A stretch of 64,000 bases of DNA, from NCBI GenBank assembly GCA_029856155.1, contig JAHQWL010000092.1, positions 21,489 through 85,488 of the forward strand, given 5' to 3'. Of this stretch, positions 50,439 through 61,328 are shown in pieces. Each line of letters begins with the position of its first letter. The first letter of the stretch is position 1. A program made the translations under genes and the position numbers. Under the pieces are notes generated by a model. It was given only the letters and a program-made list of their open reading frames with translations, did no database searches and was not told the DNA's origin. Origin of the DNA: Promethearchaeia archaeon. GTDB taxonomy: Archaea; Asgardarchaeota; Lokiarchaeia; Sigyniarchaeales; SOKP01.

Positions 50439-50558
50439 ATTTTTTACATTTCTTTCTTTATCTTATATACTATTTAATAATATGAACAGATTCATTAAAA
50501 GTTTAAATGTTCTTTTCTTTTATTTGGGAAGAAAATGGGATTATAAAAAATGAAATTT

Positions 50559-51350
50559 TTAATTGTATCCCTTTCTTCTTACATGTTCTTTAATAAAAAA
50601 AGACGCGACTATTTCAGCATAGGTTCCTGGCCCAAATCCAGCATCATAACCTAATTCCTTTGCTAACTCATTATTTATTCTAGCTCCCCCGCAAATTAAA
50701 ATAATTTTATCTCTTATACCCTCTGCTTCCAAGAGATCAACTAATTGAGTTAAATTCTTTACATGTATATCCTTTTGAGTGACTGTCTGTGACACAAGTA
50801 AAACATCAGCCTTTAGCTCTATTGCTTTTTTAATAAATTCATCATTTGTTACTTGACTCCCTAAGTTGAAAGCTTCAATCATTTCATATTGTTCAAGACC
50901 ATAATGACCTGCGAAACCTTTCATATTAATAATTGCATCAATTCCAACAGTATGAGCATCTGTTCCAGTAGATGCTCCAAGAATTACCAGTTTACGTCCT
51001 ATCTTTTCTCTTATATAAGTATTTATTTCTTCTTTAGACATAATATCTACTTCTATATTTTCTACTTGAATTTTAGTATAATCGATAGTATGAATTGATT
51101 TTCCATAAACTACAAAAAAAGTGAATTTTTTGTCTAATGCTGAATGATATACTACTTCCGGATCTTTTAAACCCATTTTTTCTGTGAGTTCCTTAGCTGC
51201 CTCAATTGCCTTATCACCGTCTTCAACTGGAAATGTAAAACTTACTTGTACCTTTCCATCATTCATTGTATCTCCATAAGGTTTGATTCTTGTTAAATCA
51301 AGATTTTTATCAAAAGCTTCTTTTTCAGTTGAATATTGTCCTCCTCCCAT
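50559..51350 (-). CDS. kamE: Lysine 5,6-aminomutase beta subunit (B12-binding)
   Basis: GASTGTDAHTVGIDAI (DxHxxG) and 263-aa size; overlaps KamD operon. Confidence 0.9.
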   Translation of the reverse strand: MGGGQYSTEKEAFDKNLDLTRIKPYGDTMNDGKVQVSFTFPVEDGDKAIEAAKELTEKMGLKDPEVVYHSALDKKFTFFVVYGKSIHTIDYTKIQVENIEVDIMSKEEINTYIREKIGRKLVILGASTGTDAHTVGIDAIINMKGFAGHYGLEQYEMIEAFNLGSQVTNDEFIKKAIELKADVLLVSQTVTQKDIHVKNLTQLVDLLEAEGIRDKIILICGGARINNELAKELGYDAGFGPGTYAEIVASFFIKEHVRRKGYN

Positions 51351-51351
51351 T

Positions 51352-52950
51352 CTAGTTCCCTCCTTTTGTTAATTCTCTAGTCATAAGATCAATAAAGGGA
51401 TTAAAATAATTATTTCCTTTCTTAAATACACCATCTAAACCTTTGCCTCCATCTATTGGTCTTTTAATATTAGCAAAGATTCCTTTTTCAATCGTTTTGA
51501 ATAACCCTTCTTTTTCGATTTCCTTCAATAAATTATATGATTTATTAAGTATTTCATCGACTCGTCTTTCCATTAATCCCCCTTTTTTAAATACTATTTC
51601 TTCGCTAATAGATTTCATATTGTTAAATATATAGCGTGCATTTTCGATCGATAAAGCTCTATCGGACATAAAAGGTGTGTGTATTGCTTCTGTTAACATA
51701 CCGAGGAGGTGAATTCTTTGATTTGTCATAATAGTTATCATATTAAATAAAGCATCTTGAATATGACCCTTGAATATATTTCCTGTCATAAATTTAGTTG
51801 GAGGCATATATTTTAAAGGAGCTTTTGGAAAGATCTCTCGTGCCATTTGAGCTTGAGCAAGCTCATATAAAAAACCATTCTCTAAATCAGGATTCATTTC
51901 AAAAGCATGACCTAATCCCATTTGTTCCTCCTTTAATCCTGCCAGTAAGGCAAATTGTTCATTAATAAATTCTGAGGCAAGAACCGTGTGTGCAGCCTCA
52001 TAAGCATCTGCTGTAGTTAAATAATTATCTTCTCCAGTATTAATAATTACTCCCGCATATGCATTTATCATTCTTGAAAAGTATTGATCAATAATAGTTC
52101 TTTTCATGTTGATGTCCCGGAATAAAATTCCATAAAGGGCATCGTTGAGCATCATATCAAGCCTCTCAAATGCACCCATTGCCGCAATCTCTGGCATACA
52201 TAAACCAGAACAATAATTAGTAAGTCTTACATATCTCCCTAATTCTTCACCCACTTCATCTAATGCTTTTCTCATTAATCTAAAATTTTCTTGAGTTGCA
52301 TAAGTTCCACCAAATCCTTCAGTGGTTGCACCATAAGGTACATAATCGAGAAGACTTTGAACTGTAGATCGAATCACCGCAATTACATCCGCTCCCTGCC
52401 TTGCTGCTGCTTGAGCTTGAATAATATCTTCATAAATATTTCCTGTAGCAACAATAACATATATCAATGGTCCATCTTTGTCACCATATTTTTGAAGTAA
52501 TTCCTCTCTTTTTTTCCTATTTTGAGTTATATTTAATAGTGTTTCTTGAGCAATGAGATTTATAGTTGCTTTTATTTCAGAAAGATCCTTTAATGGCAAT
52601 TGTGTTAAATTTAATTCACCCTCCGCAATCATTTCTGCAATTTTTTGAGGTGATAAATTCGTGTGCAGAATAGCATTACCAATATGAATAGCAGCCCCAA
52701 TACCAAGACGATTCCCTTTTTTAATATTATCTACTACAATATTAGGGAGTGGTACATCAAACTCATCTACACCATCTATCCCTAGTAATCTACAAACTGT
52801 TCTTTCTATTGTTGTAGTAGTATGATTATCAATAAATTTTTGGGTCTTAAATGCGATTTTTTTAGCCGCTTCTCTAGCTTTACGCACTATAGAGAAATTT
52901 AAATTCAATTTACTTTCTTGTTGATTTCTATTTTCGGTCAAATTTTTCAC
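51352..52950 (-). CDS. kamD: Lysine 5,6-aminomutase alpha subunit
   Basis: 532 aa; adjacent to kamE; family pattern VIAVIRSTVQSLLDYVPYGATTEGFGGTYATQENFRLMRKALD. Confidence 0.9.
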   Translation of the reverse strand: MKNLTENRNQQESKLNLNFSIVRKAREAAKKIAFKTQKFIDNHTTTTIERTVCRLLGIDGVDEFDVPLPNIVVDNIKKGNRLGIGAAIHIGNAILHTNLSPQKIAEMIAEGELNLTQLPLKDLSEIKATINLIAQETLLNITQNRKKREELLQKYGDKDGPLIYVIVATGNIYEDIIQAQAAARQGADVIAVIRSTVQSLLDYVPYGATTEGFGGTYATQENFRLMRKALDEVGEELGRYVRLTNYCSGLCMPEIAAMGAFERLDMMLNDALYGILFRDINMKRTIIDQYFSRMINAYAGVIINTGEDNYLTTADAYEAAHTVLASEFINEQFALLAGLKEEQMGLGHAFEMNPDLENGFLYELAQAQMAREIFPKAPLKYMPPTKFMTGNIFKGHIQDALFNMITIMTNQRIHLLGMLTEAIHTPFMSDRALSIENARYIFNNMKSISEEIVFKKGGLMERRVDEILNKSYNLLKEIEKEGLFKTIEKGIFANIKRPIDGGKGLDGVFKKGNNYFNPFIDLMTRELTKGGN

Positions 52951-52992
52951 ATTTTTAAAATTCTACATTAATTTTCAAACTTTTATTCTAAA

Positions 52993-54024
52993 TTAATTAT
53001 CCTTTCCAAGATCAAATACAGGAACATCAAGATTTTTTTTCATTAAATTTAAGAACGTGTTTTTTTCAAAATTATAACCCAATGGAGAAGTTGGGTTTAT
53101 AGTAACAGCAATTATTTTTATAGGTTTTAAAACTTTCAGGATTCCACCTTTTTTTTGGAATTTCTCTTTTATTTTTCTACTCAAAAAAAGTTTGGTGGGA
53201 TCTTCCACTAAAATTGTTATTTTTTTATATTTGTCCGTAAGACTCATTAAGTCTTCTAATAATTTATCGGTGAGTGCTCCTTTTATTACTATATATTTCG
53301 AATTTTCATCAAGGGCATTTGAAATATCTTTAGCTGAATCTAAAGAAGTTAATATATTAAGTAATTTAATGGAATTTTTGTTATCTATGATTCCCACATT
53401 TGATTTTTTTAGTATTTCATATGCAATCTCTCTTATTTCTTTTTCCTTTTCACTTTCTAAATTTAATAATTTTATTGTATGAACTGTCAAATTAATGACA
53501 TCTTGCATATCTTCTGATACAGATGCTCCTGTAGAAAGGATTGTTGCATCAGATATGATAGGGGTTGCATAGGATCTCCTATCAAAGGCACCATCGATAA
53601 GAATCAAATCACATCCTAAATTTTTTAAATCTACACAAATTTCGTGTAAATATTTGTTTATTGATGGTCCCGCTAGTTCAATAAGACCATCATTCAATGC
53701 CCTTAATATTAAAATTTCTCCTAATGGAGTGTTAAATTCTGTTTTTTTTAAAATTTCCATTTGGACTTCACTAACTTCAAAACTCTGTTTCGCCGTTGCT
53801 ACAATTGTACCCTTTTTAATAAATATTCTAGGTTTCGGTAGCTGTGTAATTACATCATATTTCTCTCCATCTCTTCCTATAGATGTTAGACCGAGTTTAT
53901 AACCTTCTAAATTCTTTATTATATAATTTAGTGTAGTGGTTTTACTGACATTTTTCGCGAGACCAATAATTGAAATAATTTTACACTTCTTGATTTCATT
54001 CAAAAAATTAGTCATGAAGTCCAT
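52993..54024 (-). CDS. kamB: Probable lysine 5,6-aminomutase reactivase subunit KamB
   Basis: LAKNVSKTTTLNYII P-loop-like segment, LILIDGAFDRRSYATP; adjacent to kamDE. Confidence 0.7.
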   Translation of the reverse strand: MDFMTNFLNEIKKCKIISIIGLAKNVSKTTTLNYIIKNLEGYKLGLTSIGRDGEKYDVITQLPKPRIFIKKGTIVATAKQSFEVSEVQMEILKKTEFNTPLGEILILRALNDGLIELAGPSINKYLHEICVDLKNLGCDLILIDGAFDRRSYATPIISDATILSTGASVSEDMQDVINLTVHTIKLLNLESEKEKEIREIAYEILKKSNVGIIDNKNSIKLLNILTSLDSAKDISNALDENSKYIVIKGALTDKLLEDLMSLTDKYKKITILVEDPTKLFLSRKIKEKFQKKGGILKVLKPIKIIAVTINPTSPLGYNFEKNTFLNLMKKNLDVPVFDLGKDN

Positions 54025-54164
54025 TTTCTCGCTAAAAACTGATGTGATTCTGATAGTAAGTGAAATAAATCTTAATTATATAAATTTTAGATATTGTTTA
54101 AAATTAGACTTAATCTATTTTTTCAATCAATTTCAATTCCAAAAAGAATTTTTAGGTAATGAGA

Positions 54165-55409
54165 TTAAGCTTGATTTAAAAGGGAAGCAATATAATCCCA
54201 TTTCTTATTAATTTTATCGGATGTGCGTAAACGGTTAAATATTTTATATTCAAAAGCGCCAATTAGGTTGTACATATGTTTTACTTCTTTATATATTTGT
54301 TGTTCTTCAAATTTTATCGTGTAGTTCTCAATTTTATTGAAAGTCCATAAGTTTTCATTGATCTCTATTCCAAGTTTTTTAGATTTAACAAAGTCTTCTA
54401 AATCTTGAGTGATCATACCAACCCAAAATTTCGCCATTTCCATAGAATAATAGAGTCCGGAAGAACCAAATGGATTTATAAATCCAGCGCTATCTCCCAA
54501 TATTAGTACACCAGGATTAGGAACGAACTTTTCAGCTATTTTTGCATTAGGTAAAGAAGTAATTTCTTCATAATCTATATTACAATTTTTTAAAAAAACA
54601 CTAAATCCCGGATAATTTTCTTTTATTTCATTCCAAACTCTTAAGATCTCCTCATTATCGGGTATCATCACAGTTTTCATATTGGGAACTTGAGACATTC
54701 TTAACATTAACCCTACTTCAGCCCTTCTATTTTCTAGAGGAAAGAAGTATGCCACACAAGGAGGAAACTCGCTTGCGTAACTTAGATCTCCGTTTCCTAA
54801 TAAAAAAAATTCTAAGTCAGGATTTTCTCTAATATTAAAATTTGCGTTACTAATAAGGCATTTTATTATCGGGCAATTCATTTTTGTATAATCTATTCCA
54901 TATGCTTTACCAATAACTCCTTCAAACCCGCTACAATCTAGTACCACATTACCTAATACTTCTTGAATTTGACCATCAGTACTTTTATACTTCACGCCGA
55001 TCGTTATTCCATGCTTCTCAATTGGTTCAATAACAGTGGAGTTAAACAACATTTTTACTCCTAAATCTTTCGCAACTTCAGTGAATCGATCAATAAATTT
55101 TCTCCATTCAAAGAAATAATGATCATGTCCACTGTATGTAGTAGTAATCTTTAAATCATTAGGTGAGTGCCATACTCTCCCACCGTTCGATTTAAAACCT
55201 ATAGAAGGTAAAAATCCTTCTCCCAATATCGCATCAACGATGGGCATATGAGCCATTCCTTCACCGCGTGGTTTTGGCCCAGCAAGTCTTCCCTTTTCTA
55301 AAATTATTGATGTGAAACCAAGTCTAGCGGCTGAAATTCCCGCTGTTAATCCAGCAGGTCCAGCACCAATTATAACAAAATTATAAAAACTAGAGTTTTC
55401 AGTATCCAT
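54165..55409 (-). CDS. Geranylgeranyl reductase family FAD-dependent oxidoreductase
   Basis: VIIGAGPAGLTAGISAARLG; PKPRGEGM; LILGDSAGFINPFGSSGLYYSMEMA. Confidence 0.82.
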   Translation of the reverse strand: MDTENSSFYNFVIIGAGPAGLTAGISAARLGFTSIILEKGRLAGPKPRGEGMAHMPIVDAILGEGFLPSIGFKSNGGRVWHSPNDLKITTTYSGHDHYFFEWRKFIDRFTEVAKDLGVKMLFNSTVIEPIEKHGITIGVKYKSTDGQIQEVLGNVVLDCSGFEGVIGKAYGIDYTKMNCPIIKCLISNANFNIRENPDLEFFLLGNGDLSYASEFPPCVAYFFPLENRRAEVGLMLRMSQVPNMKTVMIPDNEEILRVWNEIKENYPGFSVFLKNCNIDYEEITSLPNAKIAEKFVPNPGVLILGDSAGFINPFGSSGLYYSMEMAKFWVGMITQDLEDFVKSKKLGIEINENLWTFNKIENYTIKFEEQQIYKEVKHMYNLIGAFEYKIFNRLRTSDKINKKWDYIASLLNQA

Positions 55410-55523
55410 GTTTCAAAAGTAAGGGTCTAAGTAATTAAATCTTTTCGATCTATATTTTTAAATGCTATACTCAGTCATTCTTTAGTGTTTGTATAATTAT
55501 TCTTCAAATTAATAGCTAGAAAC

Positions 55524-55925
55524 CTAATCTAAAAAAGATATTAACTCTTCTCTTGATATTTCTTGTCTATGCTTTTGATCATTCCATAATTTACGGTATA
55601 TGTAAAAATATTCGTATAAATCTAATTCATTTGCCGAATAGAGTAATTCGCCGTTTTCAATTACTTGAATTTTAATATACAAAGGTAATTCTTGAAAAAC
55701 ACGTACATCATATTTTTTTGTGGTAACATTAACATTTTGTAATATAAAAGAAATCAATTGATGAATATCTTCGTTAGGGGCTATTATACAAATATCAATA
55801 TCACTTCTACTAGTCTCTTTATCCATTAGGTAAGAGCCATATAATAAAATTCCTAAAATTTCTTTTTTTTGAATTATAACTGAGAAATCAATACGAATTT
55901 GCTCTAGTAGTTTTTTTTTAACCAT
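55524..55925 (-). CDS. MNT-type nucleotidyltransferase domain protein
   Basis: LYGSYLMDKETSRSDIDICI (GSxx...SDxD) motif. Confidence 0.8.
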   Translation of the reverse strand: MVKKKLLEQIRIDFSVIIQKKEILGILLYGSYLMDKETSRSDIDICIIAPNEDIHQLISFILQNVNVTTKKYDVRVFQELPLYIKIQVIENGELLYSANELDLYEYFYIYRKLWNDQKHRQEISREELISFLD

Positions 55926-56060
55926 TCTTTAACACCCCCCATAAATTCTTTAAGATATTTTAAAAGATCAATTAATCTAGTAAAAGCTATATCATTAATT
56001 AAACCATTATAATCATGAACAATTATGGTATTATTAATTATAAAATTGGGTAAAATAGTT
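55904..56060 (-). pseudogene. C-terminal remnant of a HEPN (DUF86-like) gene overlapping the MNT start
   Basis: Frame ending TAG at 55904-55906 encodes NFIINNTIIVHDYNGLINDIAFTRLIDLLKYLKEFMGGVKEWLKKNYY; VHDYNG resembles the HEPN RNxxVHxY region. Confidence 0.45.
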
Positions 56061-56357
56061 TTATTTTTTTACCTCTTTCTTATCTTTTCCCGATATTCTC
56101 AAATCAATTCCCTCCTCATCTTTCCTATAAGGTTTCACAGGTTTTGATTTATCCATCGGAGCATTACATGCCCAACAAACGTTTTCTAAATTAGTCAATG
56201 CCTGGACACAACTTTCACAGTAATTAGCATTACATTCACATGCATACATGTAACCTTTTATTTCCCCTCTACAGACAAGGCAAATTTTCTGTTCTTTTTG
56301 AATTGTAAAATCCTCTTCAGTAACTTGAGTTGTCAACTTTGATCGATTTCGTAGCAC
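56061..56357 (-). CDS. Small zinc-binding (treble-clef/RING-like) protein; frame extends further upstream (KELTRAKELIKKNKYEDAFQVLRNR)
   Basis: CLVC...CECNANYCESC...CWAC cysteine pattern. Confidence 0.7.
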   Translation of the reverse strand: MLRNRSKLTTQVTEEDFTIQKEQKICLVCRGEIKGYMYACECNANYCESCVQALTNLENVCWACNAPMDKSKPVKPYRKDEEGIDLRISGKDKKEVKK

Positions 56358-56530
56358 TTGGAAAGCATCCTCATATTTATTCTTTTTAATGAGTTCTTTA
56401 GCACGAGTTAATTCTTTAGGTTATGAGTTAAACAAATTTAAATCCTTATATAGTTTGATTTTAGACAAAGTTGGTTATTTCAAATAATATTAAGGATAAG
56501 GAATAATATAAGGATATTTAATATGAGTAT

Positions 56531-57769
56531 CTACTTAGTTAATTTTTTCCTTCTCAGTTTCCTTTTTAGATCGGCAGGTTCAATAGTAACTTTTTCACCA
56601 CTCAATAATGCACTGACTCCAATTTGCTTTTCACAATCTTCACAATGACAATTTGGGACATAGTCATTTGGTTCTTCATAAGTTGTTATGACTCCTTCAA
56701 AATTCCTCAATACAACACGAGTATTTCCTTGAGATATTGTATAACCTGGCATAACAGGTATTTTTCCACCGCCTCCTGGAGCATCAACAACAAACGTGGG
56801 TACACATAATCCTGAAGTATGACCTCTTAATCCTTCAATAATTTCAATACCTTGAGCTACACTTGTTCTAAAATGCCCAAGACCCAAAGAAAGGTCGCAT
56901 TGGTAAATGTAATATGGTCTCACACGAATTTTAACTAATTCGTGCACTAATTTTTTCATTATATGAATACAATCATTTACACCCTTTAACAAAACGGATT
57001 GATTTCCAAGAGGCATCCCAGCATTAGCTAACATCTCGCATGCTCTTTTAGAATCTTCTGTTATTTCATTTGGATGATTAAAGTGTGTATTAAACCAAAT
57101 AGGATGATATTTTTGGAGCATTTCGCATAATTCTGGAGTAATACGGAAAGGATTTGTAACTGGTGCCCTAGATCCTATACGTATTATTTCTATATGAGGT
57201 ATTTTTTTTAATTTTTTTAAAATTATTTCTAATTTTTCATCAGACATTAATAGAGCATCTCCTCCAGATAAGAGCACATCTCTAATAGAAGGAGTATTTT
57301 TTATATATTCAATACAAGCATCTATCTGTGATGGTTGCGGTCCCATATCAAGATGTCCCGCAAATCTTCTCCTTGTACAATGCCTACAATACATTGAACA
57401 TTTCTCTGTTACCAAAAATAAAACTCTGTCAGGGTATCGATGAGTTAAACCAGGAACAGGAGAATCAATATCTTCACTGAGTGGATCTTCCAAGTCACTA
57501 CTGCATCTATTTAATTCATGAATAGTTGGAATTGCTTGTTTTCTAATAGGATCATATGAGTCGTCAGGATCAATTAATGATAAGTAATATGGGGTAATTG
57601 CCATTCTATATTCCTCTAAAATTCGAGAATCATCTTCTTCCTTAGTCAAATTGATATATTTTTTAAGTTCTTCCAAAGTTTCAATCCTATTTCTAACTTG
57701 CCAATGCCAATCATTCCAATCCTTATCGCTAACGTTACCAAACAATTCTTTACGTCTATTGACTTTCAT
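56531..57769 (-). CDS. kamA: Lysine 2,3-aminomutase
   Basis: Radical [28 protein letters not shown]-terminal zinc-binding CHCEDC. Confidence 0.93.
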   Translation of the reverse strand: MKVNRRKELFGNVSDKDWNDWHWQVRNRIETLEELKKYINLTKEEDDSRILEEYRMAITPYYLSLIDPDDSYDPIRKQAIPTIHELNRCSSDLEDPLSEDIDSPVPGLTHRYPDRVLFLVTEKCSMYCRHCTRRRFAGHLDMGPQPSQIDACIEYIKNTPSIRDVLLSGGDALLMSDEKLEIILKKLKKIPHIEIIRIGSRAPVTNPFRITPELCEMLQKYHPIWFNTHFNHPNEITEDSKRACEMLANAGMPLGNQSVLLKGVNDCIHIMKKLVHELVKIRVRPYYIYQCDLSLGLGHFRTSVAQGIEIIEGLRGHTSGLCVPTFVVDAPGGGGKIPVMPGYTISQGNTRVVLRNFEGVITTYEEPNDYVPNCHCEDCEKQIGVSALLSGEKVTIEPADLKRKLRRKKLTK

Positions 57770-58041
57770 ATTTTAATTCACTAATATCTGCAATATTTAA
57801 CTTAACTGACAATTAATTTAAAACGTTTATCCTCAAATAATTTATCTAATTTTTCATTTTTTATTAAAATCCTTTTCAATAATTTTTTATGAAAATATAA
57901 CCAAGATTTTAAGTTGTTTTGAAAATAAAGTAAAGAAAAGGATTTCAAACATATTTTTTCTTTCGGAGAAGAACCCCCAAAATATTGTAAAATAAAGTGA
58001 AAAATATTAGCTTCTAATAAGGTTTTTCTAACAACAAGAAG

Positions 58042-59082
58042 TTATGATATATATTTTTCTTTAAAGATGTTTCGTAGCATTTCTGATTCTTGTATTAAGT
58101 CCAAAGTAATTTGCGCATGATTTTTTGTATATCCATTACCGATAATCATTGTAACATCTTTTCCTACTCCTTCAGCACCTAAAGCTGCTTTAGTAAAGCT
58201 TGTTGCCATAGAAAAGAAATAAACTATTCCTCCATCTCTTACTGGTAAAATACTAGCCATTTCTGTATTAGGTATGCTTAAACAATTGATTGAAATGTCT
58301 ACTTCTTGTCCATTGTTCACATTTAAAGTTTCTTCTAATATATTTATAGGATTTCGAACATCACCTATAATAATCTTATGGCAAAAATTTGTATTTCTAA
58401 GAAATGCTGCACGCGATTCATTTCTTGCTTGTCCAATGACTATTCCTTTTTTCCCCACCATTTTTTTTGCCATATAGGAACACATTAAACCTGATTTTCC
58501 TGTAGCCCCAAGAATTAATACCACATTACCTTCTTTAACAAGCTTTTTTACTTGTGCTGGAGCACCTGCAACATCAAGGGCAGCCAACGCCAATGTATCT
58601 TCAATATCTTCAGGAATTTTAGCATATATTCCACTCTCAAAAAGAATGGCTTTTCCATTGATTTCTACTCTATCAATTTCAGGTTGAATTTTTAAGATTT
58701 TATTAATTCTCAGTGGTGTTAATGAAAGGGAAACTAGTGTAGCAATTTTGTCACCTATTTTTAAATCAGTTTTATTTTTTAATGCATCACCAATTTGTTC
58801 CACACGCCCCATAAGCATTCCACCAGAACCAGTCACCGGATTTTGCATTTTACCTTTTTCATTAACAATTTCCAATATTTTTACCTTTATTTTCTCAAGG
58901 TCGTCTTTTGCTTCTTCTTTTAATTGCATAAAACTCGCAGAATCAATATTTAAATAATCGACATTAATTAAAATTTCATTATCAAATATTTCCATATCAT
59001 TTGATATTTTTAATGCTGGTTGGGGAAGTGCTCCTTTAGGTTCTATAACTCGATGAGTTCCATATTTGTTTCCTTTTTTCAT
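58042..59082 (-). CDS. kdd: L-erythro-3,5-diaminohexanoate dehydrogenase
   Basis: YGTHRVIEPKGALPQPA, Rossmann VLILGATGKSGLMCSYMAKK; lysine-cluster context. Confidence 0.88.
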   Translation of the reverse strand: MKKGNKYGTHRVIEPKGALPQPALKISNDMEIFDNEILINVDYLNIDSASFMQLKEEAKDDLEKIKVKILEIVNEKGKMQNPVTGSGGMLMGRVEQIGDALKNKTDLKIGDKIATLVSLSLTPLRINKILKIQPEIDRVEINGKAILFESGIYAKIPEDIEDTLALAALDVAGAPAQVKKLVKEGNVVLILGATGKSGLMCSYMAKKMVGKKGIVIGQARNESRAAFLRNTNFCHKIIIGDVRNPINILEETLNVNNGQEVDISINCLSIPNTEMASILPVRDGGIVYFFSMATSFTKAALGAEGVGKDVTMIIGNGYTKNHAQITLDLIQESEMLRNIFKEKYIS

Positions 59083-59114
59083 ATTATCACTTAAATTAAT
59101 AATGTGTAACTTTT

Positions 59115-59837
59115 TTATGATTTCAATCCTATATAAAGCCCTCTGTCTTTCATTAAGCCATCTTTCAAATATTCTGTTTTAAATCCAGCTTCAGTCATAA
59201 TTTCTAAAAACTTTTCAATTTCGAAGAGTCCTAATTCGTGGCGATCAACAAAATACTTAACATCTTCATTTCTTTCAACAATTAAATGATGCATTTCCAT
59301 AACTGAAAGACCATCTTCTAATTTTGCTGTATTTAATCTCGCAATCTTAATATCTTCACCATCATAAGTGGTCATACCGGGGTGTCCTACCCAATAGGTA
59401 TCTTTTTTAAACCATGGTTCGATAATTGTTATTCCTCCTTTTTCTAAATGATTGGCAAAGTTAATTATTGTCTTTTTTAAATTTGGATATGTTTTTACAT
59501 AACCAATTGAACTAAACAAACATAAAATTATGTCGAATTTATCTTTGAGCTTTAAAGTTATCATGTCTGCTTGGGTGAAAATTACATTGCTAACCTTTTC
59601 TTTTGCAATATCCAACATTTCTGCATTAATATCAGTACCAGTACAAGAAAATTCATCTTTAAGATATTCTAAATGTTTTCCTGTACCACAACCGACATCT
59701 AGCAATTTATTACCATCAGATTTTTTATATTTCTTAATCAATTCCTTAATCTTACTGACTTCACCCTTATAATCTTTCCATGAATAGATTAAGTCATAAT
59801 ATTTTGCTAATTCCTTATACATAATTTCATCCTGCAA
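59115..59837 (-). CDS. SAM-dependent class I methyltransferase
   Basis: LLDVGCGTGKHLEYLKDEF motif I. Confidence 0.88.
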   Translation of the reverse strand: MQDEIMYKELAKYYDLIYSWKDYKGEVSKIKELIKKYKKSDGNKLLDVGCGTGKHLEYLKDEFSCTGTDINAEMLDIAKEKVSNVIFTQADMITLKLKDKFDIILCLFSSIGYVKTYPNLKKTIINFANHLEKGGITIIEPWFKKDTYWVGHPGMTTYDGEDIKIARLNTAKLEDGLSVMEMHHLIVERNEDVKYFVDRHELGLFEIEKFLEIMTEAGFKTEYLKDGLMKDRGLYIGLKS

Positions 59838-59854
59838 AACTCAAATAAATTATT

Positions 59855-60673
59855 TTATAATAAACCTAAGATTTTGCGTGCTTCATCGGGCTTAGCAATT
59901 TCTCTCCCTAATTCATTTGCGATTCTAACAACTTTTTCTACCAGTTCCCCATTAGAATTTGCTAATATTCCTTTAGATAAATAGAGGTTATCTTCAAAAC
60001 CCACTCGAACATGCCCTCCTATAGCAATAGCAATAGCAGCCATATAAAACTGGTTTCTACCAACACCAGTTATGGTAAAAGTTGAACTCTTTGGGATACT
60101 TTGTACTAAAAAGAGTAAATTTTGACCATTTGCACTTATTGCACCGGGAACTCCTAATATAAAATTAAAATGCATAGGAGATTTAATAATAGCCTTATTA
60201 TTCAATGTTAAGGCCATATCGACCATACCCTTATCAAAACATTCTAATTCTGGTTTTATGCCTTTATTATTCATGCTTTTAGCAAATTCTATTATAGTAT
60301 TCTCTGTGTTAATAAAAATATCATCACCGCCGAAATTGCACGTACCACAATCTAAAGTTGCCATTTCTGGATTTAAATTGAGAGGTTGGAGTCTTTCCTC
60401 ATTAGACATACCTATCGCACCTCCAGTCGAAGGTTGTATTATAACATCTGGGCATTTTTTCGATATCTCTTCTATGCAAGCTTTATACCTATTAATATCT
60501 TGAGTAGGTGTTCCATCATCATAACGAACATGTAAGTGTATAATACTAGCACCTAATTTATATGCCATCTCTGCTTCGTTTGATATCTCTTCAATCGTAT
60601 ATGGAACATTCTTATTTTGTTCCTTGGTTACTTCAGCACCACTTATTGCAGCAGTAATTATTAATTTCTCCAT
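59855..60673 (-). CDS. kce: 3-keto-5-aminohexanoate cleavage enzyme (BKACE family)
   Basis: IITAAISGAEVTKEQNKNVPYTIEEIS; ASIIHLHVR; GHVRVGFEDNLYL. Confidence 0.9.
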   Translation of the reverse strand: MEKLIITAAISGAEVTKEQNKNVPYTIEEISNEAEMAYKLGASIIHLHVRYDDGTPTQDINRYKACIEEISKKCPDVIIQPSTGGAIGMSNEERLQPLNLNPEMATLDCGTCNFGGDDIFINTENTIIEFAKSMNNKGIKPELECFDKGMVDMALTLNNKAIIKSPMHFNFILGVPGAISANGQNLLFLVQSIPKSSTFTITGVGRNQFYMAAIAIAIGGHVRVGFEDNLYLSKGILANSNGELVEKVVRIANELGREIAKPDEARKILGLL

Positions 60674-60686
60674 TTATTAACCTTCT

Positions 60687-61067
60687 TTATTTACGTTGTT
60701 TGTCTTTGGGAACTACACATATACCAGTAGCTTTACATACAATAATTGGGACTTCTAAAACTTCTGCGGCTGACTCATTTATATCAGTTCTAGGTATGAT
60801 AACTTTCCTCGCTTCAAACCTCATTTTTCGAGAGGTATTTCCAATATCTGTTATTTCTCCTTCCGCTTCTATGTAATCTCCTGCATAAACGGGAGCTAAA
60901 AATTCTATGTTATCGTAAGCTCTAAAAAGACCCTCATCACCATCATTTATAATTAAAAGCTCTGTTGCTATATCACCAAAAAGCTCTAACATTTTGGCAC
61001 CATCTACCAAATTTCCTCCATAATGCGCATCATGGAGACTCATTCTTAATCTTATTAACGATTTCAA
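60687..61067 (-). CDS. kal: 3-aminobutyryl-CoA ammonia lyase (hotdog fold)
   Basis: 126 aa, [54 protein letters not shown]; adjacent to kce. Confidence 0.85.
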   Translation of the reverse strand: MKSLIRLRMSLHDAHYGGNLVDGAKMLELFGDIATELLIINDGDEGLFRAYDNIEFLAPVYAGDYIEAEGEITDIGNTSRKMRFEARKVIIPRTDINESAAEVLEVPIIVCKATGICVVPKDKQRK

Positions 61068-61328
61068 TTTTTTCTCCTCAAGTCATATTTTATTAATATA
61101 ATTTGAATGAATTATTAAGATTTAGTCTATTAACCAATTTCTTTCTCCTTTATTTCTAATTTTATAGCTTTTATTATTTAACATAATTATTGAAGATTTC
61201 TAAAGGTACATCACTTTATAATTAGTAAAAAAACAATTAGTATAATTTTTTATTATTGAACAAAAATTTTAAGTATGAAATATTAAGAGAAAAAAGCAAT
61301 TTTTTAGATAAAAGGAAAAAATAATATT

